Positions 27,310-36,300 are shown, counted from the first letter of the stretch. The stretch is DNA of 64,000 nt from Rossellomorea sp. SC111 (GCF_024733565.1 NZ_JANIOC010000002.1:124979-188978); one strand, 5' to 3'. The notes: generated by a model from the sequence alone, not told the origin. Made by a program: numbers and translations.

Positions 27310-28695
27310 ATGAATGTCTGGTTTGTTTTATTGAACATTTTGGTGTTTCTTGTTCTCATTGGTGTATTATTTCATATGCAAAGAAAAAATGTTTCCTTTT
27401 CAAAACGGGTGTTTGCGGCGCTGGGTCTTGGGATCGTATTTGGTTTCGGATTACAGTGGGTGTATGAGGCAGGGGATGAAAATGTCTCCCAATCGATTGA
27501 ATGGTTTAATATTGTCGGTATCGGATATATCAAACTACTACAAATGATCGTTATGCCTTTAGTATTTGTATCGATCCTTTCTGCCTTTACAAAATTGACG
27601 CGCTCTCACAATCTCGGAAAGATATCGGTGCTTATCATTGGTCTGCTTGTAGGTACGACGGCTGTTGCCGCTGCTGTAGGAATAGCTACATCAGCAGGTT
27701 TCGACCTTCAAGCCATCCAAATCGATCAAGGAAATGCCGAAGCTGCCAGGGGTGCCCAATTGGAGGAGAGGGCGGCGGCCTTGGAGGGCCAGAGTTACCC
27801 GCAGAAAATACTGGAACTGTTACCTGCTAACCCGTTCCTGGATTTCACTGGAGAAAGAGCCACCTCGACGATCGCAGTCGTGATTTTTGCAGGATTTATC
27901 GGCATCGCTTATTTGGGAGTTCAACGTAAGGAACCTGAGGCGGCTGAATTTTTCAAAAAAATCGTGGATTCGATCTATGCTGTCGTTATGAGAATTGTGA
28001 CGCTTGTATTAAGACTTACTCCGTTCGGCGTTCTCGCCATTATGGCTAAAACCGTGGCATTGAGTGATTTTGATGCCATCTTGAAGCTTGGTGAATTTGT
28101 AGGTGCGTCGTATATCGCATTGATCATCATGTTCCTGATTCATTTAATCATGCTGGCACTTGCTGGTCTTAATCCGGTCACGTATATGAAAAAAGTCTTT
28201 CCTGTGCTTGCTTTCGCCTTTACGTCAAGATCCAGCGCAGGGACATTACCTCTTAATATTCAAACCCAAAAGAATAAATTGGGTGTGTCAGAAGGAATCG
28301 CCAACTTCTCGGGATCTTTCGGCTTATCCATCGGGCAAAATGGCTGTGCCGGCGTTTACCCGGCCATGCTGGCGGTAATGATCGCTCCTACGGTCGGAAT
28401 AGATCCTCTAACCCCATCCTTTATATTTACGCTTATCGCCGTTGTCGCCATCAGTTCTTTCGGTGTTGCAGGAGTTGGCGGTGGTGCCACCTTTGCTGCT
28501 ATCCTCGTCCTTTCTGCCATGGATCTGCCGGTGGCGTTAGCGGGTCTTTTGATTTCAATCGAACCTTTAATCGACATGGGCCGGACAGCCGTTAATGTGA
28601 GTGGTGCCATGACCTCGGGTATCATAACAAGTAAAGTTACAGGAGAATTGGATACCGAGACTTATAATAAAGAAATAGTTGAAGCGGAAGCTTAA
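27310..28695 (+). CDS. tcyP: L-cystine symporter TcyP
   Basis: This 461-residue membrane protein of the dicarboxylate/amino acid:cation symporter family closely matches B. subtilis TcyP, with LLQMIVMPLVFVSILSAFTKL, the serine-rich loop AFTSRSSAGTLPLNIQTQ, IGQNGCAGVYPAMLAVM, AGVGGGATFAA and the C-terminal EPLIDMGRTAVNVSGAMT. It takes up L-cystine. ATG 27310 follows AGAGGGAGGG. It stands alone between the thiamine operon and the acyl-CoA region, with its own terminator. Confidence 0.93.
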   Translation: MNVWFVLLNILVFLVLIGVLFHMQRKNVSFSKRVFAALGLGIVFGFGLQWVYEAGDENVSQSIEWFNIVGIGYIKLLQMIVMPLVFVSILSAFTKLTRSHNLGKISVLIIGLLVGTTAVAAAVGIATSAGFDLQAIQIDQGNAEAARGAQLEERAAALEGQSYPQKILELLPANPFLDFTGERATSTIAVVIFAGFIGIAYLGVQRKEPEAAEFFKKIVDSIYAVVMRIVTLVLRLTPFGVLAIMAKTVALSDFDAILKLGEFVGASYIALIIMFLIHLIMLALAGLNPVTYMKKVFPVLAFAFTSRSSAGTLPLNIQTQKNKLGVSEGIANFSGSFGLSIGQNGCAGVYPAMLAVMIAPTVGIDPLTPSFIFTLIAVVAISSFGVAGVGGGATFAAILVLSAMDLPVALAGLLISIEPLIDMGRTAVNVSGAMTSGIITSKVTGELDTETYNKEIVEAEA

Positions 28696-28699
28696 ATGC

Positions 28700-28736
28700 C
28701 GGGCTGGCTCATTTTTTGATGAGCCAGCTTGTTTAT
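28700..28736 (+). terminator. Terminator after tcyP
   Basis: GGCTGGCTCAT (28702-28712) pairs with ATGAGCCAGC (28719-28728), followed by TTGTTT. Confidence 0.85.
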
Positions 28737-28773
28737 TGGAAACGGGGAATTTAATTGTTTTGAGTATTTATGA

Positions 28774-28802
28774 TTGAAAATTCAGACTATATTATTTACT
28801 AT
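28774..28802 (+). promoter_or_regulatory. Promoter of the first acyl-CoA unit
   Basis: TTGAAA (28774-28779) and TACTAT (28797-28802) are spaced by 17 bases. The TetR-type operator begins 10 bases downstream of the -10, which would block transcription when bound. Confidence 0.7.
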
Positions 28803-28811
28803 AGAAGTAAC

Positions 28812-28829
28812 ATACCGACCGGTTAGTAT
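28812..28829. promoter_or_regulatory. TetR-type operator, copy 1
   Basis: ATACCGACCGGTTAGTAT is an interrupted palindrome (ATAC-nn-ACCGGT-nn-GTAT). The same 18-mer with a single change is at 33957-33974. It is likely the site of the TetR protein encoded at 33353-33919. Confidence 0.75.
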
Positions 28830-28871
28830 CTATGGTGTGTGAATGATTGTATGAAATAGGGAGGCAGGAAT

Positions 28872-29645
28872 ATGCATGTAAAGGACTTATTTGATTTATC
28901 TGGTAAGGTGGCACTGGTGACTGGTGGTGGCAGGGGTCTTGGGAAGCAGATCGCAACCGGTTTTGCTGAAGCAGGAGCAAATGTTGTCGTCTGTTCGAGA
29001 AATGTAGAAGCATGTGATGAAGTCAAAAAGGATTTAGAGGGTTTGGGCGTTCAAGCTCTTTCCTTTCCATGTGATGTCACGAATCCGGAAGACGTCGCGA
29101 AGGTTGTGGATGAAACCAAAAGAGCGTTTGGCCGCATAGACATCCTGGTGAATAACAGCGGAGCTTCATGGGGGGCTCCTGCAGAAGAGATGCCCCTTGA
29201 GGCATGGCATAAAGTCATCAACGTAAATGTGAATGGGACCTTCATTATGTCACAGGCCGTAGGTAGGCTGATGCTAGAACAACAGGAAGGGAAAATCATT
29301 AATATCGCGTCTGTTGCAGGTCTTCAGGGTACGGACCCAAGGTATATGGATGCCATAGGCTATAGTACAAGTAAAGCAGCAGTCATCAATTTCACGAAGG
29401 ATCTTGCCGTGAAATGGGGATCTCGGGGTATCAATGTTAACACCATAGCACCAGGCTTCTTTCCGACAAAAATGTCAAAGGGAATCCTCTCCCATGCAGG
29501 AGAAGCCATTTTAGAAGGTACGCCGTTAAATCGATTCGGCAGCGAAGATGACTTAAAGGGAGCGGCTCTTTTCCTTGCTTCCCGTGCCTCTGATTTTGTA
29601 ACGGGTTCGGTTCTTGTAGTGGATGGCGGCTCATCAGCTATGTAA
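28872..29645 (+). CDS. SDR-family dehydrogenase/reductase
   Basis: This 257-residue classical short-chain dehydrogenase has NAD(P)-binding TGGGRGLGKQIA near residue 18, NNSGASWG, and catalytic YSTSKAA with a Ser in NIASVAG. VVCSRN after the second strand suggests NADPH as cofactor. The C terminus VVDGGSSAM is usual for FabG-like members. It opens the first acyl-CoA unit behind the operator at 28812, so it probably oxidises a hydroxyacyl-CoA or alcohol of that pathway. ATG 28872 follows AGGGAGG. Confidence 0.88.
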   Translation: MHVKDLFDLSGKVALVTGGGRGLGKQIATGFAEAGANVVVCSRNVEACDEVKKDLEGLGVQALSFPCDVTNPEDVAKVVDETKRAFGRIDILVNNSGASWGAPAEEMPLEAWHKVINVNVNGTFIMSQAVGRLMLEQQEGKIINIASVAGLQGTDPRYMDAIGYSTSKAAVINFTKDLAVKWGSRGINVNTIAPGFFPTKMSKGILSHAGEAILEGTPLNRFGSEDDLKGAALFLASRASDFVTGSVLVVDGGSSAM

Positions 29646-29681
29646 CGAATGCGACTAATTCAATAAGGAAGGATGGAAGTC

Positions 29682-30911
29682 ATGGAGTTTTCCTATTCTC
29701 CAAAAGTACAAGAATATCAAAATAAACTTTCCCGATTCATGGAAGAGTTCGTATACCCTAATGAATCACTTTACGAACAGCAATTAAACAGCCATGACAC
29801 CCGCTGGAGTTCAGTCCCGCCCATTATGGAAGAATTAAAAACCGAAGCAAGAAAACAAGGGTTATGGAATTTATTTCTACCAGACAGTGAGTATGGGGCA
29901 GGATTAAGTAATGTAGAATATGCACCGCTTTGCGAAATCATGGGCAGGTCATTGATCGGTCCTGAAGTATTCAACTGCAACGCTCCAGATACTGGGAATA
30001 TGGAAGTGTTAGAGCGTTATGGCACCCTTGCCCAAAAGGAGCGATACCTGATCCCCCTCTTAAATGGTGAGATCCGCTCCTGTTTCTCGATGACGGAGCC
30101 GGGAGTAGCCTCATCCGATGCTACAAATATCATGGCAAGTATCGTTCGGGACGGGAATGAATACGTCATCAATGCCAGGAAATGGTGGTCTTCCGGAGCA
30201 GGTGATCCACGATGCAGCTTCTCAATCTTAATGGGGAAAACAGACCCTGATGCAAGACGCCATGAACAGCAATCCATGATCATCGTACCGTTGGACGCGG
30301 AGGGTGTGAAAATCGAACGGATGCTGCCTGTCTTTGGATACGATCATGCTCCTCATGGTCACGGGGAAATCACCTTTACCGATGTACGGGTGCCTGTGGA
30401 GAATATGATCTGGTCAGAAGGCAAAGGTTTTGCCATTGCACAGGGTCGGTTAGGTCCGGGCAGAATTCATCATTGCATGCGTTTGATCGGTGCAGCGGAA
30501 AGGGCGCTTGAAGAATTATGTAAGCGCGTTCAAAACAGGGAAGCATTCGGAAAGACGCTCTCAAGTCAGGGGGTCGTCATGGAATGGATCGCAGATTCAC
30601 GAATAGAAATCGAGCAGGCACGCCTCCTGACCATGAAAGCCGCTTACATGATGGATACCGTCGGGAATAAATCTGCCAAACAGGAAATCGCGATGATCAA
30701 GGTAGTGGCGCCTTCCATGGCATTACGTGTCATAGACAGGGCGATTCAGGCATTTGGGGCAGCAGGAGTATCAGGTGATCATTTCATGGCGGCACAGTGG
30801 GCGAACGCCCGAACATTACGGCTTGCCGATGGACCTGATGAAGTACATCGGGCTCAACTCGCAAAATTAGAGTTGAGAAAATATCAAAAAGCCTCTCCGG
30901 TAGAGAGCTAG
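29682..30911 (+). CDS. Acyl-CoA dehydrogenase, ACAD10/11-like
   Basis: This 409-residue flavoenzyme resembles the dehydrogenase domain of ACAD10/ACAD11. Marks of that subgroup are [67 protein letters not shown] and [21 protein letters not shown]. The FAD-binding [15 protein letters not shown] and WWSSGA are present. Some relatives such as LvaC remove phosphate from 4-phosphoacyl-CoA to give the enoyl-CoA. A matching APH kinase is encoded at 34431. ATG 29682 is chosen because AAGGAAGG is well spaced from it. Confidence 0.88.
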   Translation: MEFSYSPKVQEYQNKLSRFMEEFVYPNESLYEQQLNSHDTRWSSVPPIMEELKTEARKQGLWNLFLPDSEYGAGLSNVEYAPLCEIMGRSLIGPEVFNCNAPDTGNMEVLERYGTLAQKERYLIPLLNGEIRSCFSMTEPGVASSDATNIMASIVRDGNEYVINARKWWSSGAGDPRCSFSILMGKTDPDARRHEQQSMIIVPLDAEGVKIERMLPVFGYDHAPHGHGEITFTDVRVPVENMIWSEGKGFAIAQGRLGPGRIHHCMRLIGAAERALEELCKRVQNREAFGKTLSSQGVVMEWIADSRIEIEQARLLTMKAAYMMDTVGNKSAKQEIAMIKVVAPSMALRVIDRAIQAFGAAGVSGDHFMAAQWANARTLRLADGPDEVHRAQLAKLELRKYQKASPVES

Positions 30912-30926
30912 GAAGAGTGAGTGATT

Positions 30927-31676
30927 ATGAGATTATCAGGAAAGGTTTCGATCATAACCGGGGCGGGAGGTGGAATAGGACGTGCAACCGCTCGGAGATT
31001 TTCCGAAGAAGGGGCGTCAGTCGTCGTAGCAGATCTGGATGAATCGAGCGGGGAGGAAACTGTAAGACTCATCAGGGAAAAGAATGGTCATGCAATGTAT
31101 GTAAGGACGAATGTGAAAGACAGTGAAAGCATTCAAAAGCTCGTACATAAAACGGTCGAGCATTTCGGAAGTCTGGATATCCTCGTTAATAATGCCGGGA
31201 TCGGGCAGTCGGAAGTCAGGAGTATCGATTTAGAAGAAACGGAATGGGATGATGTCCTTGATACGAACTTAAAGAGCATATTCCTTGGCATGAAATATAG
31301 CGTGCCGGAACTGATGAAAAAAGGCGGGGTCATCGTGAACGTTTCGAGCCTTCTGGGATTGAAGGGGAGGAAATACGTATCTGCCTATAATGCGGCAAAA
31401 GGCGGAGTGGTGTTGTTGACGCAAAATGCCGCATTGGAGTACGGAAAAGATCGTATACGGGTTAATGCTGTAGCTCCTGGTGTCATCGATACTAACATCA
31501 TTGAAGGGTGGAAACAGGATGAAAGGAAATGGTCGGTGATTTCTCAATCGAATGCCCTCAGGAGGATTGGAAACCCGGATGAAGTGGCATCAGCGATCTT
31601 GTTCCTGGCATCGGATGAAGCATCCTTTATCACCGGATCCACATTATCTGTAGATGGTGGTGGATTGATCTATTAA
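30927..31676 (+). CDS. SDR-family dehydrogenase
   Basis: This 249-residue short-chain dehydrogenase has TGAGGGIGRATARRF, then VVADLDE, where the Asp suggests NAD preference, NNAGIGQ, NVSSLLG and catalytic YNAAKGG. The C terminus reads FITGSTLSVDGGG. It lies 15 bases after the ACAD11-like gene, so it is likely co-transcribed and acts on a hydroxyacyl-CoA or related alcohol of the same route. ATG 30927 is preferred to GTG 30921 by spacing from AGGAAG. Confidence 0.88.
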   Translation: MRLSGKVSIITGAGGGIGRATARRFSEEGASVVVADLDESSGEETVRLIREKNGHAMYVRTNVKDSESIQKLVHKTVEHFGSLDILVNNAGIGQSEVRSIDLEETEWDDVLDTNLKSIFLGMKYSVPELMKKGGVIVNVSSLLGLKGRKYVSAYNAAKGGVVLLTQNAALEYGKDRIRVNAVAPGVIDTNIIEGWKQDERKWSVISQSNALRRIGNPDEVASAILFLASDEASFITGSTLSVDGGGLIY

Positions 31677-31722
31677 GACCAAGCAGTGGCATCTGAATAA
31701 TCAAAACGGAAGGAATGATTTT

Positions 31723-33318
31723 GTGACAACCAAATCCTGGCACGTTCATTATCCTGAATCGTTCGACACTGATATTCCAGCAATTGATTTCTCAATACCC
31801 CATATGCTTCAACAAACGGCTTCAAGGTACCCTGGGCATCCTTGTATAAGCTTCTATCAAAAGCGCATGACGTATAGTGAACTCCAAGATGCCGTTACAT
31901 TGTTTTCCTCCTCCCTCCAACAAATCGGGACGAAGAAAGGAGACCGGGTTGCGATCATGCTCCCTAACTGTCCCCAATATGTCATTTCATATTATGGGAT
32001 CCTTACCTGTGGTGGGATTGTTACTCAGGTTAATCCAATGTCAGTTGAAAGGGAACTCATTCATTTACTAAATGACTCCGGGGCGGAGACGATCGTTGTA
32101 TTGGATCGCTTTTATCCAATGATTCAATCCATTCAAAAGGAAACAAAGGTGAAAACGATGATTGTCGTCAGTTTCCAAGGGGAGGAGCATGAGACTGATT
32201 ACACGTTTGATGAATTTTTGAAGGTTGGACACGGTGGGGTTTCTCCCATTTCAATACAGCCAGAAGATGTGGCCGTCCTTCAATACACAGGTGGAACAAC
32301 CGGAGTGTCTAAGGGCGTGATGCTCACACATAGCAATATCCTTTCAAATGTCATGCAAAGTCAGCGTTTTTTTAAAGAAAGCATTCAAACAGGGAAAGAA
32401 AGAAGTCTGAGTGTGATTCCCTTTTTTCATGTATTTGGAATGAATTCATGCATGAACCTTTCCATCTATACAGCAAATGAGATGGTTCTGCTGCCACGTT
32501 TTGAGCTCTCAGAAGTTTTATCAACCATTAAGAGGGAAAAACCCACATTGTTCCCTGGAGTGCCGACCATGTATGTAGCGATTACGAATCACCCCTCTGC
32601 TGAAGAGTATGGAATTCATTCGATCAAGCTTTGTAACAGCGGGAGTGCCCCCATGCCTGTTGAGCTATTAAACCAGTTCGAAAAGAAAACAGGGGCAAAA
32701 ATATTGGAAGGGTATGGTTTATCCGAAGCCTCCCCTACGACCCATTGTAATCCCGCCTTCGCAGAAAGAAAGCCTGGAACTGTGGGAATCGGCCTCCCCT
32801 CTACAGATTATAAGGTAGTGGACTTAGCGACGGGTATGAAGGAAGTACCTCCAGGAGACATTGGAGAGCTGATCATCAAAGGCCCCCAAGTCATGAAGGG
32901 ATACTGGAATTTACCTGAAGAAACCGCCAATGCCCTCCGTGATGGATGGCTATACACAGGGGACATTGCCCGGATGGATCATGAAGGGTATGTATCGATC
33001 GTGGATCGAAAGAAAGATATGATCATCGCTTCAGGATATAACGTGTATCCCCGGGAAGTGGAAGAAGTTATCTATGAACATCCCTGTGTACAGGAAGCGG
33101 TCGTGATCGGGGTCCCTGACTCTTATCGGGGAGAAACCGTGAAAGCCGTGATTGTGTTAAAGGCGGGTGAAAAGGTGTCAGAACAAGAATTGATCAGGTT
33201 CTGTCAGGAAAATATGTCTTCATTCAAAGTCCCAAGGATCATCGAATTCCGGGATGAACTTCCAAAGACAAGTGTAGGCAAGATTTTAAGAAGGGCCCTC
33301 CGGGAAAATGTGATATAA
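31723..33318 (+). CDS. Medium- or long-chain acyl-CoA ligase (AMP-binding)
   Basis: This 531-residue adenylate-forming ligase activates a carboxylic acid to its CoA thioester. The P-loop motif is YTGGTTGVSKGVMLTH; the aromatic motif is EGYGLSEASP; the hinge and CoA region are YTGDIARMDHEG, VDRKKDMIIASGYNVYPREVEEVI; and the catalytic lysine is in KTSVGKILRR near the end. GTG 31723 follows GGAAGG. It lies just before the TetR gene in the first acyl-CoA unit and should feed that pathway. Chain length cannot be told by eye. Confidence 0.9.
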   Translation: MTTKSWHVHYPESFDTDIPAIDFSIPHMLQQTASRYPGHPCISFYQKRMTYSELQDAVTLFSSSLQQIGTKKGDRVAIMLPNCPQYVISYYGILTCGGIVTQVNPMSVERELIHLLNDSGAETIVVLDRFYPMIQSIQKETKVKTMIVVSFQGEEHETDYTFDEFLKVGHGGVSPISIQPEDVAVLQYTGGTTGVSKGVMLTHSNILSNVMQSQRFFKESIQTGKERSLSVIPFFHVFGMNSCMNLSIYTANEMVLLPRFELSEVLSTIKREKPTLFPGVPTMYVAITNHPSAEEYGIHSIKLCNSGSAPMPVELLNQFEKKTGAKILEGYGLSEASPTTHCNPAFAERKPGTVGIGLPSTDYKVVDLATGMKEVPPGDIGELIIKGPQVMKGYWNLPEETANALRDGWLYTGDIARMDHEGYVSIVDRKKDMIIASGYNVYPREVEEVIYEHPCVQEAVVIGVPDSYRGETVKAVIVLKAGEKVSEQELIRFCQENMSSFKVPRIIEFRDELPKTSVGKILRRALRENVI

Positions 33319-33352
33319 TTCAAGTGATATTTGCAGATTGAGGGGACTTCAT

Positions 33353-33919
33353 ATGAGAGAAAAAATGACAGAACAAGCAGTCCGATTATTTGATCAAAAA
33401 GGCTTTACCGTCACTTCCATTCAGGATATCGTCGAATCGATCGGGGTGACGAAAGGAACATTCTACTATTATTTTTCCAGTAAAGAAGAGCTTTTAAAGG
33501 AAATTCATATGAGATATATAGATGGCTTATTGTCCAAGCAGGAAAAAATATTGGAAGATGACAGCAAATCTTTCCGTGAGAAACTTTTTGACATCATTCA
33601 TCTTTCCATCTTGGATATCAAAGAACAGGGAGCCAGTGCCAAAGTCTTTTTCAGGGAAATGAGACACTTAAGCCATGAAAGCCTGGACCAAATCGAACCT
33701 AAACGGGATATGTACCGCTACAATATTGAAAAGCTCTTGAAAGAAGGAAGAGAGGCCGGGGATTTCAGAAGTGACTTTGACGTTTCCATTGTAGCCTTCG
33801 GAATACTCGGTATGATGAATTGGAGCTATCAATGGTATAAGCCTGGTGGGTCGAAAACGGATAAAGAAATAGCAGGAACATTTGTCGATATGGTCTTAAA
33901 AGGAATTGAAACAGAATAG
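33353..33919 (+). CDS. TetR-family transcriptional regulator
   Basis: This 188-residue protein has an N-terminal TetR helix-turn-helix, TEQAVRLFDQKGFTVTSIQDIVESIGVTKGTFYYYFSSKEELL (split over residues 5-47), and a helical ligand domain. It is not an obvious orthologue of B. subtilis FadR. It closes the first acyl-CoA unit, whose promoter carries the operator at 28812; a near-identical operator precedes the second unit just after this gene. It is probably an acyl-CoA-responsive repressor of both units and of itself. ATG 33353 follows GAGGGG. Confidence 0.88.
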   Translation: MREKMTEQAVRLFDQKGFTVTSIQDIVESIGVTKGTFYYYFSSKEELLKEIHMRYIDGLLSKQEKILEDDSKSFREKLFDIIHLSILDIKEQGASAKVFFREMRHLSHESLDQIEPKRDMYRYNIEKLLKEGREAGDFRSDFDVSIVAFGILGMMNWSYQWYKPGGSKTDKEIAGTFVDMVLKGIETE

Positions 33920-33953
33920 AGGGGAGAAGTGGTTAGTGCTATCCTCTCCCCTT
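33918..33953 (+). terminator. Possible weak terminator after the TetR gene
   Basis: AGGGGAGA (33920-33927) can pair with TCTCCCCT (33945-33952) directly after the stop codon. There is no T run, so termination is uncertain. Confidence 0.4.
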
Positions 33954-33956
33954 AAC

Positions 33957-33974
33957 ATACCGACTGGTTAGTAT
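33957..33974. promoter_or_regulatory. TetR-type operator, copy 2
   Basis: ATACCGACTGGTTAGTAT differs from the site at 28812-28829 by one base. It lies 23 bases before the thioesterase start, at the head of the second unit. Confidence 0.75.
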
Positions 33975-33997
33975 TTATTATGAAAGAAGGCGGATAT

Positions 33998-34414
33998 ATG
34001 GATTCTATCACCGTAAAGAGCAGGTTCTGCGAAACAGATGCGCTTGGGCATATAAACAATACCACCTATTTTGTCTATTTAGAAGAAGCGCGAATTAAAT
34101 TCTTTCAAACAATCGGATTTGACATGGATGTGAAGGATTGGCGGTTTATTCTAGCCTCCACTAAATGTGATTTCGTATCACAGGGTTATTTCAATCAAGA
34201 ACTCGTGATCACCTCCTATATTTCCAGAATTGGATCAAAAAGCTTTCAGTTAGAACATGATATTCTTTGTGCGGAGACTCATCAACTGATCGCAAGAGGA
34301 AATGCGGTGATCGTGTATTTTGACTTTCAGGAACAACGCAGCAAAGCAATCCCTGATCTGTTAAAAGCACAGTTAAACACTCATTTACGTTCCGAAAAAA
34401 CAGAATATTCTTGA
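33998..34414 (+). CDS. Acyl-CoA thioesterase, 4HBT/YbgC-like
   Basis: This 138-residue hotdog-fold protein carries the 4-hydroxybenzoyl-CoA thioesterase type active-site stretch RFCETDALGHINNTTYFVYLEEAR near its N terminus, with the Asp of TDALGH as nucleophile candidate. It would hydrolyse an acyl-CoA, possibly to relieve CoA trapping in the pathway. ATG 33998 is preferred to 33980 because AAGGCGG is just before it. It is the first gene of the second acyl-CoA unit, downstream of operator copy 2. Confidence 0.86.
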   Translation: MDSITVKSRFCETDALGHINNTTYFVYLEEARIKFFQTIGFDMDVKDWRFILASTKCDFVSQGYFNQELVITSYISRIGSKSFQLEHDILCAETHQLIARGNAVIVYFDFQEQRSKAIPDLLKAQLNTHLRSEKTEYS

Positions 34415-34430
34415 ATTTAGGAGGGGTAAA

Positions 34431-35513
34431 ATGACGGAACGGATGGAATATGGAACGGTTACAGTCCGAAAAGGAGAAGAATTAAATGAAGGCAAATTAA
34501 AGAAGTTCCTGGTTGAGCATTTTCCTGATCTAAAGCAAGAAGAGTTGAGCATTAAACAATTTTCTGCAGGTCACTCAAATCTAACGTATTTGCTTTCAAT
34601 GGGGAAATGGGAAGGGGTTTTAAGGCGTCCCCCTTTAGGACCCGTCGCACCAAAGGCACATGATATGAAAAGGGAATTCAGGATCCTTTCAGAGATCCAC
34701 CCTTTATTCGACGTTACACCAAAACCCTATGTATTCTCTGAAGATGAAGGGATAGTCGGAAACCCATTCTTTATCATGGAACGAAAAAGGGGGGAAGTAT
34801 TTGATACATCATTTCCCCCGCATCTGGATGTGACAGCTGATGTATGCAAGAGAATCTCGGAAGAAATGGTTTCAAGATTGGTTGAGCTTCATTCCATTGA
34901 TTATACCAAAACCTCACTACACGAAATCAGTAGACCCGAACACTTTATGGAGAGACAGGTTCACGGTTGGATCAATCGCTATGAACGTGCCAAGACAAGT
35001 GAGATTCGTGATGTAGATCATCTGACACGATGGTTGATCAAAAATGTTCCAGAAAATGCTGAGTCCACGATCATTCATTATGACTTTAAATTAAACAATA
35101 GTATGTTTTCTGAAGACCTGACATCCATGGTGGGATTATTTGATTGGGAGATGGCGACCGTCGGAGATCCCCTTGCAGATTTGGGTGTCGCCATGGGGTA
35201 TTGGATTCAGCAAGATGATCCTGAATTGTTGAAATACGGCCTCGGGAAGCCTCCAGTGACCATCATGGACGGTTTTTATAGCAGAAGAGCGTTTATCGAA
35301 GAATATGCCAATAAAAGCGGCAGGGACGTGAACCACATTCATTTCTATTTGTCTTTTGCCTACTTTAAGCTCGCGGTTATTGTGCAGCAAATTTATTACC
35401 GTTTTAAGATGGGTCAGACAAGTGATGTGCGCTTTGCCGGGTTCGATCGGTTTGCCGAATCTTTAATTACCCTGGGTAATCAGGCAGCATTTGATTTCAG
35501 GGAAAAAATATAA
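34431..35513 (+). CDS. APH-family phosphotransferase, ACAD10/11 N-domain / LvaA-like
   Basis: This 360-residue protein has the aminoglycoside phosphotransferase fold as found in ACAD10/ACAD11 and in LvaA. Seen are FSAGHSNLTYLL (nucleotide region), RRPPLGPVAPKAHDM, catalytic IIHYDFKLNNSMF with the HxD...N residues, and GLFDWEMATVGDPLADLGV with the second metal Asp. Known relatives phosphorylate 4-hydroxyacyl-CoA rather than antibiotics. Its partner dehydrogenase is probably the ACAD11-like protein at 29682. ATG 34431 follows AGGAGGGG; its end overlaps the open frame before the next gene, showing tight coupling. Confidence 0.88.
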   Translation: MTERMEYGTVTVRKGEELNEGKLKKFLVEHFPDLKQEELSIKQFSAGHSNLTYLLSMGKWEGVLRRPPLGPVAPKAHDMKREFRILSEIHPLFDVTPKPYVFSEDEGIVGNPFFIMERKRGEVFDTSFPPHLDVTADVCKRISEEMVSRLVELHSIDYTKTSLHEISRPEHFMERQVHGWINRYERAKTSEIRDVDHLTRWLIKNVPENAESTIIHYDFKLNNSMFSEDLTSMVGLFDWEMATVGDPLADLGVAMGYWIQQDDPELLKYGLGKPPVTIMDGFYSRRAFIEEYANKSGRDVNHIHFYLSFAYFKLAVIVQQIYYRFKMGQTSDVRFAGFDRFAESLITLGNQAAFDFREKI

Positions 35514-35526
35514 GGGGATGAATAGG

Positions 35527-36300
35527 ATGCAATCACTATTAGTCGAAAAGAATGACCGGGTTTTGACTGTAACCTTAAATCGACCAGACAGCTTAAATTC
35601 TTTTGATGAGTTCATGCTTACGGGATTGATTACAGCGCTGGAAGAGGCTGAACGGGATCAGGAAATCAGGGCTATCGTGATCCGCGGTGCCGGAAGGTCA
35701 TTCTCCGCCGGTGGCGACGTGAAAACGATGGGAAGTGCGACATCTGCCCAAGTCTATGAACATATCGGAATTCTGAATTCATGTATTAAAGCCATCAAGA
35801 CAATAGAAAAGCCGGTCATTGCCGCCGTCCATGGTTTCGCCGCAGGTGCCGGATTTAATTTAGCACTGGCTTGTGATTTAATCATTGCCTCCGAAACCAG
35901 TCAATTTGCCCTGAGCTTTTCTAAAGTAGGACTCATTTCTGATGGAGGGGGTTCGTATTTCCTCCCACGGTTGATTGGTCCTCATCTGGCAAAGGAGTTC
36001 TTTTTTATGGGAGAACCTGTGTCAGCCCGGAGGATGTATGAATTAGGAGTGATTAATAGACTGGTACCGGCTGAAAGTCTAGATGAAAAAACAAATGAAC
36101 TGGCAGCTACATTAGCAATGGGTCCAAGCAAAGCCTACGGAATGATGAAAAAAATGATTGATCGTTCATTCACCACCACCCTGGATGAAATACTGGAACA
36201 GGAAAGAATCACTCAAACTCTGATGATTTCAACGGAAGATCATGTAGAAGGAGTTTCAGCGTTTAAAGAAAAAAGATCCCCGTCTTTTACAGGTTATTAG
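35527..36300 (+). CDS. Enoyl-CoA hydratase/isomerase, PaaG-like
   Basis: This 257-residue crotonase-fold protein has FSAGGDVKTMG (oxyanion hole region), HGFAAGAGFNLALACDLIIA and GLISDGGGSYFLPRLIG. In that last motif, typical hydratases have Glu where this protein has Asp, as in PaaG and related isomerases; the other hydratase Glu position also looks replaced. It therefore may isomerise a double bond rather than hydrate it. ATG 35527 has the best spacing from AAGGGG. It lies 13 bases after the kinase gene. Confidence 0.87.
   Translation: MQSLLVEKNDRVLTVTLNRPDSLNSFDEFMLTGLITALEEAERDQEIRAIVIRGAGRSFSAGGDVKTMGSATSAQVYEHIGILNSCIKAIKTIEKPVIAAVHGFAAGAGFNLALACDLIIASETSQFALSFSKVGLISDGGGSYFLPRLIGPHLAKEFFFMGEPVSARRMYELGVINRLVPAESLDEKTNELAATLAMGPSKAYGMMKKMIDRSFTTTLDEILEQERITQTLMISTEDHVEGVSAFKEKRSPSFTGY

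Noticed and set aside
34431-35513. Reading the APH protein as an aminoglycoside resistance gene
   Set aside because: The sequence and the acyl-CoA neighbours fit the ACAD10/11 or LvaA group, not antibiotic kinases.
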